A stretch of 35,036 nucleotides of DNA, from the NCBI GenBank assembly GCA_001914785.1, contig MNDE01000090.1, positions 1 through 35,036 on the forward strand. The letters are read 5' to 3'. How positions within the stretch are numbered: position 1 is the stretch's first letter; every line of letters begins with the position of its first letter. A program made the position numbers and the translations under genes. The notes under the pieces were generated by a model. That model was given only the letters and a program-made list of their open reading frames with translations. It did no database searches and had not been told where the DNA came from. Shown one piece after another: positions 8,363 through 15,697 of the stretch. This stretch comes from Acidobacteria bacterium 13_2_20CM_57_17 (GTDB lineage: Bacteria > Acidobacteriota > Terriglobia > Acidiferrales > UBA7541).

Positions 8363-9226
8363 ATGCGCATTGCCGTGAGGATCATCCTCGTGAGTATGGG
8401 CCTGTTCGTCACGGGAACGAGTTTGCTCGGCCAAACTGCCGATACGACACACGCTACTCCGCAGAACCAGCAGAAAGGTCCAGCCACAGATGAAATTATC
8501 GCCGTTCCAAACCGCCCCACGTTCGCATCAACCGCCGAGATGGTGCAGCTCGGAGTTTTCGAAGTCGAATATGGCTTTGAAGCCGCGAAAGGACACCAAA
8601 ACATTAACGGCCTCCTGAAATGGGGCGCAGTCAAGAATCTTGAGCTATGGTTTCTCAACAATCCCGTCGAGCAGGATTCAGGTACAGCCGGGCTGGGAGA
8701 TTCCGGTGCAGGATTCAAGTACAAGTTATTCCCGCAGAAGAAAGCTCGCCCGACGCTAGCGGTGCTCTATATAGCCACTCTCCCCACGGCACGGCCAGAG
8801 CTTGGTGTTGGAGCCACCGCGCACTTGGCGCAAATCCTGGTGAGCAAGGACTTCGGGAAGCACCATTTTGATGTCAACGAAGGCGTGCAATTTGTGGGAA
8901 GACCCCTGTCGAGCGGATTTGACCGCACCTATTTCACTGCGCTCTCCTATTTCCGCCCCCTGCGCGGGAAATGGGGATACACCGGGGAGATTGCGGGATT
9001 CAGCAGGCGAAACGCAACCACGTCGGCGACGATGACGCTCCTGAACGCCGCCACGTATAGCCTGTCGCCCCGCTTGGTGCTCGACGGCGGAGCGTACGTT
9101 GCCGCCTACGGACAATTGCCACGAGTTACGGTTTTTGCAGGCGTTACCTATTCCATCGCAAATCTGTACCACTTGCGTCCCTCACACCGCTCTTCAAGTG
9201 CAAGCATCAGTCCGAGCGCCAATTAG
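8363..9226 (+). CDS. Outer-membrane beta-barrel-like protein (MetA-pathway/transporter type)
   Basis: The product has 287 residues with a signal peptide (about 1-23; IILVSMGLFVTGTSLLG). It then has alternating amphipathic strands rich in Tyr, Gly and Phe, for example VFEVEYGFEAAKG, GLGDSGAGFKYKLF, RPTLAVLYIATLPT and YGQLPRVTVFAGVTYSI. This pattern resembles the phenol MetA-pathway/OMP transporter-like barrels used for small hydrophobic molecules, though a substrate cannot be assigned. AAGGATTAGCGG precedes the ATG at 8363. Its stop overlaps the stop of the convergent LolA-like gene by 4 bp. The Ser-rich last 20 residues are unusual for a barrel, which normally ends in an aromatic residue. Confidence 0.7.
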   Translation: MRIAVRIILVSMGLFVTGTSLLGQTADTTHATPQNQQKGPATDEIIAVPNRPTFASTAEMVQLGVFEVEYGFEAAKGHQNINGLLKWGAVKNLELWFLNNPVEQDSGTAGLGDSGAGFKYKLFPQKKARPTLAVLYIATLPTARPELGVGATAHLAQILVSKDFGKHHFDVNEGVQFVGRPLSSGFDRTYFTALSYFRPLRGKWGYTGEIAGFSRRNATTSATMTLLNAATYSLSPRLVLDGGAYVAAYGQLPRVTVFAGVTYSIANLYHLRPSHRSSSASISPSAN

Positions 9227-10011
9227 TTCGACCGTGGAGGACTGGCTGGCGCAGGGAACGATGGTGGCGCGGGGGGGGTGCTTTCTGCTACGGGTTTGAC
9301 GAACCGTGAATCATCGATCGGCGGATTGATCTCGATTTTTTCAGCAGTCAGCGTCTGCTTGAATTCGGTGCCCGGGCTGCCTTGGTCAATCCGGAACGGA
9401 TATTTCAATCCCTGGACGTCGCGAAAGTCGGAAAAAAAGGACTCCCACGGAAGGTCCTCTTCTCCATTTTTGCGGATGCCCTCCCACTTCAAAAGTAAGA
9501 ACGATGCGGAGTCAAAAAAGTAGAAGCGCACGTCCCCGTTCTTATTCGTGAGTTTCAAGCGATAAACGGGCTTGTCATCCAGTTTTTCCTTACCTGCCAG
9601 TTCGATTTGGTTGCCTTTGGCCTGGTAGTCCACCAGCGGCCCGTCAAAATCCGATTCATCGGAGATGCTCTTGAGGTCTTCGGAAGACAGCGGTTGAACC
9701 TCTTTCTTTTCCAGGAAAGGATTGATCATCCAGCCGCTTGACTTGCCATCGTAAACACGGATAATTTTTTGCCCTTCGACGATGATCTCCGTGTGCATCT
9801 TCAGCGGACGCTTGAGCTCCACCACAAAGGTCCCCGCCATTCCGCGCGAGAAAGACACTTGTCCGCTGACTCGCTCGGATTGCACGGCTCTAATTTTTTC
9901 GACTCCGCCGCGCGCGTCAAGCGCCTTCTTGACGATCTCTTCGGCGGTCTGAGCGGACGCGGCCAGCGGCAAAAGCAAGAGTCCAGCAATGCATAGTAAT
10001 TTTATTTTCAT
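9223..10011 (-). CDS. LolA-like outer-membrane lipoprotein-sorting-type protein
   Basis: The product has 262 residues with a clean signal peptide (MKIKLLCIAGLLLLPLAASAQ). The segment TAEEIVKKALDARGGVEKIRAVQS is typical of the LolA/LolB-like fold proteins common in Acidobacteriota. Beta strands follow (MHTEIIVEGQKIIRVYDG, YRLKLTNKNGDVRFYFF, GLKYPFRIDQ). The fold is an open beta barrel that carries lipids or lipoproteins through the periplasm, but most such secreted homologues have no proven cargo. A Pro/Ala/Ser tail of about 25 residues ends the protein. The gene stands alone, convergent with the barrel-like gene. Confidence 0.75.
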   Translation of the reverse strand: MKIKLLCIAGLLLLPLAASAQTAEEIVKKALDARGGVEKIRAVQSERVSGQVSFSRGMAGTFVVELKRPLKMHTEIIVEGQKIIRVYDGKSSGWMINPFLEKKEVQPLSSEDLKSISDESDFDGPLVDYQAKGNQIELAGKEKLDDKPVYRLKLTNKNGDVRFYFFDSASFLLLKWEGIRKNGEEDLPWESFFSDFRDVQGLKYPFRIDQGSPGTEFKQTLTAEKIEINPPIDDSRFVKPVAESTPPAPPSFPAPASPPRSN

Positions 10012-10115
10012 TCGCGACCTGTTGCGGGCTTGTCAAGGCTGGGGAGCGCCACATTCATCCTAGAAGTAGAAGCACTTTCGGTCAAATCAGTTGCCACCCG
10101 GCACTCGCTTCTAAC

Positions 10116-10142
10116 TGTTTCAGTTGTAAACTTCGTGAAACA
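10116..10142. repeat. Inverted repeat upstream of the propeller/phosphoesterase gene
   Basis: TGTTTCA (10116-10122) and TGAAACA (10136-10142) form perfect 7-bp arms around a 13-bp centre, then ATTTTT. It lies about 90 bp before the phosphoesterase start and 105 bp before the start of the divergent LolA-like gene. It may be an operator or a weak hairpin. Confidence 0.35.
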
Positions 10143-10230
10143 ATTTTTCCTTAGACTCAATTCCATGTAAATTATGGCTGCGCGAGAGGATAGTGAGCGT
10201 GACATCTTTGGGGATCGGGAAAGCAGGAAT

Positions 10231-13200
10231 ATGAATTCGCGAATCGTAAGCGCTGGTTTTCTAGTGATTACTCTTGGGTTTTGCGAAATCGCGCGGTGCC
10301 AGCAGGAGCCCGCTGGAGAGGGCCGCCCCATCACGCCGGCCGGAGCGCTGGTGATCGATGTCGCCACGCATCTGCCGGCAGTCGGTGCCATGCCCATGGC
10401 GATGCTTCGCAGCCCAGATTCTCTTGGAAGGGGAGGCAAAGGCCGCTATCTCCTGGTAATCAACAGCGGCTTCGGCGTCCAGTTCAGCGAGGAGACAAAT
10501 CGGGCCCAGCAATCCATCGCGGTGATTGACTTGAATGCGGCACCGGATCCGCTGGTGATCCAGAATATTTATTTCCCCACGCCGCAAAGCGCAAATGTCG
10601 GCCTCGCTTTTTCTCCGTCCGCGAACGCCGGCGGCACTTTTGATATGTACGTCTCCGGCGGATTCGAAAACAAAGTATGGATTTTTCGCTTCGATCCCAA
10701 AGCCACGCCGCCCGTGCAGCCGGAATCGCGCGGGCCGGATACAAAAGTAGCGGCGCCTTCGTTCGAAATCAGCAAGCCGGGCGAAGGTTCGCCAAAGGAC
10801 TACAACAAAGGAAAGGCCGCGCTCTATCCCACTGGCCTCGCGTTAACATCCGACGGCTCCACGCTGGTCACGGCCAACAACCTGGGCGACAGCTTGACAA
10901 TCGTCCGCAATCTCCGCGGAACCCGAAAAATGGAGAGAGTGGATTTGCACCACGCCGGGAAGTTGAGCGAAAACATTTATCCCTACGGCGTAGTCGTGCT
11001 GGGAAGCGGTAAAAATGCGCGCGCCTACGTCTCCTGTTGGAATGATTCTTCGGTCGCGGTCATTCCCTTGAGCGGCAGGAGCGTTGTGTGGAAATACATT
11101 TCTGTCGATCGGCATCCAACCGCGATGATTTCGAATGCTGAAGGCACCCGGCTTTTTGTCGCGAACTCCAATGCGGACAGCGTCTCTGTGATCGACACAA
11201 CGACGGATCAGGAGATCGAGCGCATCGACGTTCGTCTCGCCGAGGACGCCTTGCCCGGAGCGAGTCCGGAAGGGGTCGCTCTCAGCGATGACGAAAAAAC
11301 TCTGTACGTTGCGAACGCGCACAGCAATGCCGTTGCGCTGGTCGCGCTTTCCGAAAAAGTCAGTGGCGCAAAAGCAACCGGCAAAACCACCGAAGCTGCG
11401 AAATCGAAAATCCTCGGATTCATCCCGACGGGACAATATCCGTCGGCCATCGCGATCGCGGATGGCAAACTTTTCATCGGCAATGGCAAAGGAACGGGAT
11501 TCGAACCATCTTCCATGCGCGTGAACAACAGCGGATTCACCCCGAATCCTCCCAACGCCGCCTTTCCTCCGAATAAGGAAAAAAATCGTCAGGGTGGCCA
11601 GTACAGCGGTTCCATCGTGTCTGGAAACATCAGCATGGTCGCACTTCCCGATTTGCCGCAGCTCTCGCGCTACACGCAGCGAACTTTGCAGAACGACGGC
11701 CTGATGGGATTCGCGCCCGCGAAACTCTTTGCAGGGCCAAGCCCGATCAAGCACGTCATTTACATCATCAAGGAAAATCGCACTTACGATCAGGTTTTCG
11801 GCGACGTGAAAACTTCCGGCGACGGACACACTGCCGACGGCGAACCGGCTCTTGCCATTTTTGGAAATGGCGTCACCGCGCAGCGTCCCGATGGTGCGCG
11901 CCAAGTCGTTACGCCCAATCATCACGCGCTGGCGCAGCATTTCGGTCTGTTCGACCGTTTCTTCGTGAATTCTGAAGCCAGCCCCGACGGGCACAACTGG
12001 GCCACCGCCGCCTTCTCCACCGACTACGTGGACAAAGGATTCCGATGGCAATATTCCGACCGTGGCCGCACTTATGATTGGGAAGGTTACAACCGTCTTC
12101 CCGATTACGAGCCGCCGGGAGATTTGGAACTGGGCAAGTTCCACGGAGACGCGCTCGCCGCATTGACGGATCTTTTGGAAAAACATCTTCCATATCGCCA
12201 GGGCTACATCGATCTCGCCGAACCGAAAACTTTGTATCTCTGGGACGCGGCGGCTCGCGCGGGTTTGACCTACCGCAATTACGGCGAATTCATAACCGTA
12301 ATTTCTACGAAAGATGTTGAAGCCGCCGGCCAGAAAAAGCACAAGACCTATCCCGATATTTCCAGCGCCGTGCGCGCCATCCCCAATAAAGCCTCGCTCC
12401 AAAAACATCACAGTACGAGTTTTCGCAGCTTCGATGTCACCGCCCCGGACAGCATGACCGCCGATTGCTACAAAGCCGCTCTCGATCCGTCAGCCTCTTC
12501 CGATGCCGCGGTGACTCAGGACAACCCCAATTTGAATTGCCGCGGCAATTCGCGTTTCGGCGAATGGCTCGCTGAATTTCGCGGCTTCGTCACCGAACGT
12601 GAAGCGGGCCGCGGCGATTCTATGCCGGCCCTTACCGTGATGCGATTCCCCAACGACCACACCACGGGAATGAAAAATGATTTTCCCACGCCGCAATTCA
12701 TGGTCGCGGACAACGATTACGCCGTGGGCCGCCTCGTCGAAGCGGTCTCTTCGAGCGCGTATTGGAAAGATACGGCCATTTTCCTCATCGAAGATGACGC
12801 GCAAGCCGGCCCGGACCACGTGGACTCGCATCGTTCCGTCGGTCTTGCGATCAGCGCGTACAACCGGCCGGGAGCACTGATCCACAAATTTCACAACACC
12901 GTAAGCATGATTCGCACCATCGAGCTGCTGCTGGGAATCGCGCCCATGAACCAGCTCGATGCTTCGGCGATCCCGATGGATATTTTCCAGGAGACGCCGG
13001 ACTTGACGCCGTACAAAGCGGTCTTGCCGACCATCGCTGCGGACAACTTGATCACCCACAAGCCGAAAGGCAAAGCGGCCGCCGAGTGGATGAAAAAATC
13101 CAACCGGCAAGACTTTGCGCATGCGGACATGGCCGACCCGCAAGTGTTGAACGCGGTGATCTGGTTCGCGTGTACGGGAAACGGATCAAACGTTCCACAA

Positions 13201-13296
13201 ACAGCGCAGTTGCCTGCGTATCAAGCGATGCGGCTTGGAATCGCCAAGCTCGGTGACGATGAAGCCGGCGGCGTCAAAAAAGACGATGACGATTGA
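10231..13296 (+). CDS. YncE-like beta-propeller / phosphoesterase (alkaline phosphatase-fold) fusion
   Basis: The product has 1021 residues. A signal peptide (about 1-23) leads to a beta-propeller (about 50-480) whose blades repeat the YncE/NHL pattern, for example YPTGLALTSDGSTLVTANN, HPTAMISNAEGTRLFVANSN and SPEGVALSDDEKTLYVANAH. A phosphoesterase domain follows (about 505-930). It opens with IKHVIYIIKENRTYDQVFGD, and has ASPDGHNW, RFPNDHTTG and EDDAQAGPDHVDSHRS, as in the phospholipase C/acid phosphatase-type family of the alkaline phosphatase superfamily. The tail is Lys/Asp-rich. I chose ATG 10231 because it begins the signal peptide and AAGCAGGA precedes it. The protein is probably secreted and cleaves phosphate esters. 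This two-domain design is known in soil bacteria. Its stop is 4 bp from that of the convergent cupin gene. Confidence 0.88.
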   Translation: MNSRIVSAGFLVITLGFCEIARCQQEPAGEGRPITPAGALVIDVATHLPAVGAMPMAMLRSPDSLGRGGKGRYLLVINSGFGVQFSEETNRAQQSIAVIDLNAAPDPLVIQNIYFPTPQSANVGLAFSPSANAGGTFDMYVSGGFENKVWIFRFDPKATPPVQPESRGPDTKVAAPSFEISKPGEGSPKDYNKGKAALYPTGLALTSDGSTLVTANNLGDSLTIVRNLRGTRKMERVDLHHAGKLSENIYPYGVVVLGSGKNARAYVSCWNDSSVAVIPLSGRSVVWKYISVDRHPTAMISNAEGTRLFVANSNADSVSVIDTTTDQEIERIDVRLAEDALPGASPEGVALSDDEKTLYVANAHSNAVALVALSEKVSGAKATGKTTEAAKSKILGFIPTGQYPSAIAIADGKLFIGNGKGTGFEPSSMRVNNSGFTPNPPNAAFPPNKEKNRQGGQYSGSIVSGNISMVALPDLPQLSRYTQRTLQNDGLMGFAPAKLFAGPSPIKHVIYIIKENRTYDQVFGDVKTSGDGHTADGEPALAIFGNGVTAQRPDGARQVVTPNHHALAQHFGLFDRFFVNSEASPDGHNWATAAFSTDYVDKGFRWQYSDRGRTYDWEGYNRLPDYEPPGDLELGKFHGDALAALTDLLEKHLPYRQGYIDLAEPKTLYLWDAAARAGLTYRNYGEFITVISTKDVEAAGQKKHKTYPDISSAVRAIPNKASLQKHHSTSFRSFDVTAPDSMTADCYKAALDPSASSDAAVTQDNPNLNCRGNSRFGEWLAEFRGFVTEREAGRGDSMPALTVMRFPNDHTTGMKNDFPTPQFMVADNDYAVGRLVEAVSSSAYWKDTAIFLIEDDAQAGPDHVDSHRSVGLAISAYNRPGALIHKFHNTVSMIRTIELLLGIAPMNQLDASAIPMDIFQETPDLTPYKAVLPTIAADNLITHKPKGKAAAEWMKKSNRQDFAHADMADPQVLNAVIWFACTGNGSNVPQTAQLPAYQAMRLGIAKLGDDEAGGVKKDDDD

Positions 13297-13300
13297 CCGG

Positions 13301-13783
13301 CTACTTCTGCGGTTTGTCCCAGACAATGTCGTACTTGCGGTCGAACGTCACAAACATCAGGCAAGTATCCTTTGATTTGCAGGTGAACCAGTGCATAGCT
13401 TTGCTGGGCATCATGGCAAAGCCGCCGGGGCCAAGCGTCGCTTCCGCCATGCCGTCCATCCCGGTGAGCACGTCGCCCCGGACCACCATCAATTGTTCCT
13501 CCGCGGTGTGATAATGCGCGGGAACCACGCATCCGGAAGGAGCTTCGAGAAGGAAAGTGGAAGCACCTTTGTCCGGATCGCCGTTCTCGCGGGCAACTTT
13601 GAGGCAAGCGGGTTCGCCGTCGAAAACGAGATTGGCACTCGCAAGCGGCGTGACCATACCGTGCGGAGAAATTTGGCCCTGTCCCTGCGATGATGCGCTC
13701 ACGGCTACGAACAGGATCACCAACGGCGCAAAGCTGAGAAGCATTTTCGTCGTTGTTCCAGAAGTGGCGTTCATTTTTTTCAT
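13301..13783 (-). CDS. Secreted cupin-domain protein
   Basis: The product has 160 residues with an N-terminal hydrophobic export segment (about 13-33; MLLSFAPLVILFVAVSA) and one cupin barrel. Cupin motif 1 is VPAHYHTAEEQLMVVRGDV (His90, His92 and Glu96 as likely metal ligands). Motif 2 is represented by MMPSKAMHWFTC (His131). A single-domain metal cupin of this kind could be an enzyme or a sugar-binding accessory; the substrate is unknown. The ATG at 13783 lies 8 bp after the stop of the esterase gene, so the two are almost certainly co-transcribed. Confidence 0.8.
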   Translation of the reverse strand: MKKMNATSGTTTKMLLSFAPLVILFVAVSASSQGQGQISPHGMVTPLASANLVFDGEPACLKVARENGDPDKGASTFLLEAPSGCVVPAHYHTAEEQLMVVRGDVLTGMDGMAEATLGPGGFAMMPSKAMHWFTCKSKDTCLMFVTFDRKYDIVWDKPQK

Positions 13784-13791
13784 GGCGTGCC

Positions 13792-14934
13792 TTAGCGGAA
13801 AAGCAGCGACGAAAACTCCGTTAGGTTGCGGCGCCACACCATCCAGGTGTGCATGCCGGGAGTCTCGATGTCCACGTGCTTAACATTCTTGGACGCGAGC
13901 CAGACGCGGAACTTGCGATTGATGTCGATTAGACGGTCTTCGGTGCCGCACGCGACCCACAGCAAGTGAAGTTGCTCGGTGGATTTGGAGTTCACGGCGG
14001 GAAATTCCTTGTCGAAATCCTCGGTGATTCCTCCGGAGCTGAACGCGCCAATCCAGCCAAACTTGTCCAGAGTATTCAAGCCGGTCAACAAGGATTCGGA
14101 ACCGCCCATGGAAAGTCCGGCGATGGCACGAGAGTTGCGGTCCTTGTTCACGAGATAAGTGGTTTCGACGCGCGGAATCACTTCCGTAAGCAAGGCTTCG
14201 CGGAACTTATCGAAGTTGCGATCGGTCAACGAGCGATCGCGGAACGCTCCAAATCCCGCTTTTAGAACTTCGGGCGCGCCATAACCCAGCGGCATGACCA
14301 CGAGCATGGGCTTGGCTTTGCCCTGGGCAATCAGATTGTCGAGGATCACGTTGGCGCGGCCCACCGCCGACCATGCGCTGGCATCGTCGCTGAATCCGTG
14401 CAACAGATAGAGGACGGGATAGGTTTGCTTTGCGCGCGGATCGTAACCGGGCGGCGTATAAACAAAAAAGTCGCGGTCGTCGCCCACCACTCCGGACTTG
14501 TAAAAATGATGATGAATCTCGCCGTGCGGCACCGCACCAAGCTCCCAGGAGAGCGACGACGGCCCGGGAACGTGCAACTCGCTCGCCCTGCCGAGGAAGT
14601 TGGGCTTAATGGCGTGATTGGAAGGATCGAACATGTTCACGCCATCGGCGATGATGGTGTAGCCGTAATAGTCGGGAGCGAGCGGCTCGGTGGTCACACT
14701 CCAGACGCCCTGATCGTCTTTTTGCATGGGCAGCGGCTTGGGACTGCCTTCGATGGAAACGGCGACTTCTTTGTCGTTGGGCCCACGGAAACGAAGTGTT
14801 ACGGTTCTGTCGGCGTGAACGTCGGGAGAAACCAGCGGTGCCGGTGGCGTCTGCGCTGGAGTTGTAGCGGCTAGGAACGCCCCGAACAAGATAGCCATGC
14901 TCAGCGAGGCAAGCACAAAGAATGTTCGTTTCAT
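13792..14934 (-). CDS. Secreted esterase, Fes/CE1-like with N-terminal E-set domain
   Basis: The product has 380 residues. A signal peptide (about 1-28) is followed by an Ig-like E-set domain (about 38-120; TVTLRFRGPNDKEVAVSIEG). The alpha/beta-hydrolase of the enterochelin esterase/feruloyl and acetylxylan esterase type comes next (about 140-380). Catalytic residues visible are Ser275 in GLSMGGSE, an acid near Asp333 (CGTEDRL) and His362 (PGMHTW). Oxyanion-region HGF follows VLYLL. The ATG at 14934 has GAGGGGAA just before it. Family members remove ester groups from plant polysaccharides, which fits the GH3 and deacetylase elsewhere in the window, but siderophore-ester cleavage cannot be excluded. 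The cupin gene follows in an operon. The promoter-bearing repeat element at 15061-15421 lies upstream and points into this gene. Confidence 0.87.
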   Translation of the reverse strand: MKRTFFVLASLSMAILFGAFLAATTPAQTPPAPLVSPDVHADRTVTLRFRGPNDKEVAVSIEGSPKPLPMQKDDQGVWSVTTEPLAPDYYGYTIIADGVNMFDPSNHAIKPNFLGRASELHVPGPSSLSWELGAVPHGEIHHHFYKSGVVGDDRDFFVYTPPGYDPRAKQTYPVLYLLHGFSDDASAWSAVGRANVILDNLIAQGKAKPMLVVMPLGYGAPEVLKAGFGAFRDRSLTDRNFDKFREALLTEVIPRVETTYLVNKDRNSRAIAGLSMGGSESLLTGLNTLDKFGWIGAFSSGGITEDFDKEFPAVNSKSTEQLHLLWVACGTEDRLIDINRKFRVWLASKNVKHVDIETPGMHTWMVWRRNLTEFSSLLFR

Positions 14935-15207
14935 GATTCCCCTCATGACCCCCAATTGCGGCGCTTTCTCATAGATGCCTCCACTTCCAAGCGCCTGCGC
15001 CGAGGGATGATACAACAGACCGCGCTTTGTCACGTGATGGTTCCGACGGGGAAGAGGCCCCCGGGGGTCTCGGATTTGTGGCAAGGAAAAGACTTGCGGG
15101 AGGGCATTTTAGGATCTGCGGCAATGACTGGACTCAGCAGCGGTTTTCCCGGAAGTGCAGCAAATACAGGGGTTAGAGATTTGGGGGTTGAAACAGAAAA
15201 GGCAGAC

Positions 15208-15260
15208 GGCACCCCCGCCCCCCTATGGCTTTTGTAAAGATGTGATGCGACAGGATTTAA
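15208..15260 (-). repeat. About 52-bp G/C-run repeat unit (copy in element A)
   Basis: One of three copies in the window; the others are at 34381-34430 and 34520-34572. On the minus strand the unit reads CTTAAATCC, then a variable part, TTTACAAAAG, then a G-rich run (GGGGGGCGGGGGTGCC). Confidence 0.65.
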
Positions 15261-15379
15261 GTGGTGGGGGTCGGCAAAAGGTATGAGAGGAAAGGAGTTA
15301 AAGAAGAGTGGGTTCGGGGAACAGGGGATCGGTGAAAACGGAAGGCTACGGCGAGTGTGGCGTCCGACTATCAAAGGGA

Positions 15380-15409
15380 ATGTTACCATAGAAGTACTAT
15401 ACTTGTCAA
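15380..15409 (-). promoter_or_regulatory. Sigma70-type promoter within element A
   Basis: On the minus strand TTGACA (15404-15409, a perfect -35) and TAACAT (15380-15385) are 18 bp apart. The same arrangement occurs in the second element at 34695-34724. Transcription would run toward the esterase gene, whose start is about 440 nt further on. Confidence 0.6.
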
Positions 15410-15593
15410 GTAAAAGTTAAGGTGAATTTGGAAGTGATTGGCGGTGCTGAGGTTAGGGACGGGCGGGAAAGCTCGAAACCAGAAGGCAGGAACTGGGAAT
15501 CAGAAATCAGTTATCAGTAGCCCGCAAGAGTGGCCACCTCTATGAGAGCGTTGGTCGTTTTAGCGCAACCAAGTTTACTCGGAGCTAGGAGCC

Positions 15594-15625
15594 GCACCCT
15601 TTGAGAAGTCAACCCCAAAGGGTGC
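15594..15625. repeat. Inverted repeat downstream of the large secreted-protein gene
   Basis: GCACCCTTTG (15594-15603) and CAAAGGGTGC (15616-15625) are perfect 10-bp arms around a 12-base loop. It sits 73-104 bp after the stop of the minus-strand gene ending at 15698. There is no T run, so it is either a weak terminator or mRNA-stabilising stem, or a REP-like element. The rest of 15422-15697 holds no gene; an AT-rich CAGAAATCAGTTATCAGT text lies at about 15500-15517. Confidence 0.55.
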
Positions 15626-15697
15626 GCCACCCAATTCAAAAGCCTGTCCCACCCGCCTCCGGAAATTCTTATCACGCACTGACCCGCAGATCGCATG

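Larger units (their letters stand above)
15061..15421 (-). repeat. Promoter-bearing dispersed element, copy A
   Basis: This noncoding block matches the block at 34381-34724 in order and orientation. On the plus strand the shared blocks are GACTTGCGGG-AGGGC, a C-rich run, CTTTTGTAAAG, GGATTTAA, GTGGGGGTCGGCAAAA (identical over 16 bp), GAGAGGAAAGG-N2-TTA, GCGAGTGTGG and TTGTCAAG. Read on the minus strand it begins with a consensus-like promoter and runs as a pyrimidine-rich transcript toward the esterase gene. No open frame is conserved between the copies. It could be a long RNA leader, a noncoding RNA or a dispersed repeat. Confidence 0.65.

Noticed and set aside
10843..12411. 522-codon minus-strand frame opposite the phosphoesterase
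   Set aside because: It is fully covered by the propeller/phosphoesterase frame, has no recognisable domain and no ribosome-binding site. High GC at third positions explains it.
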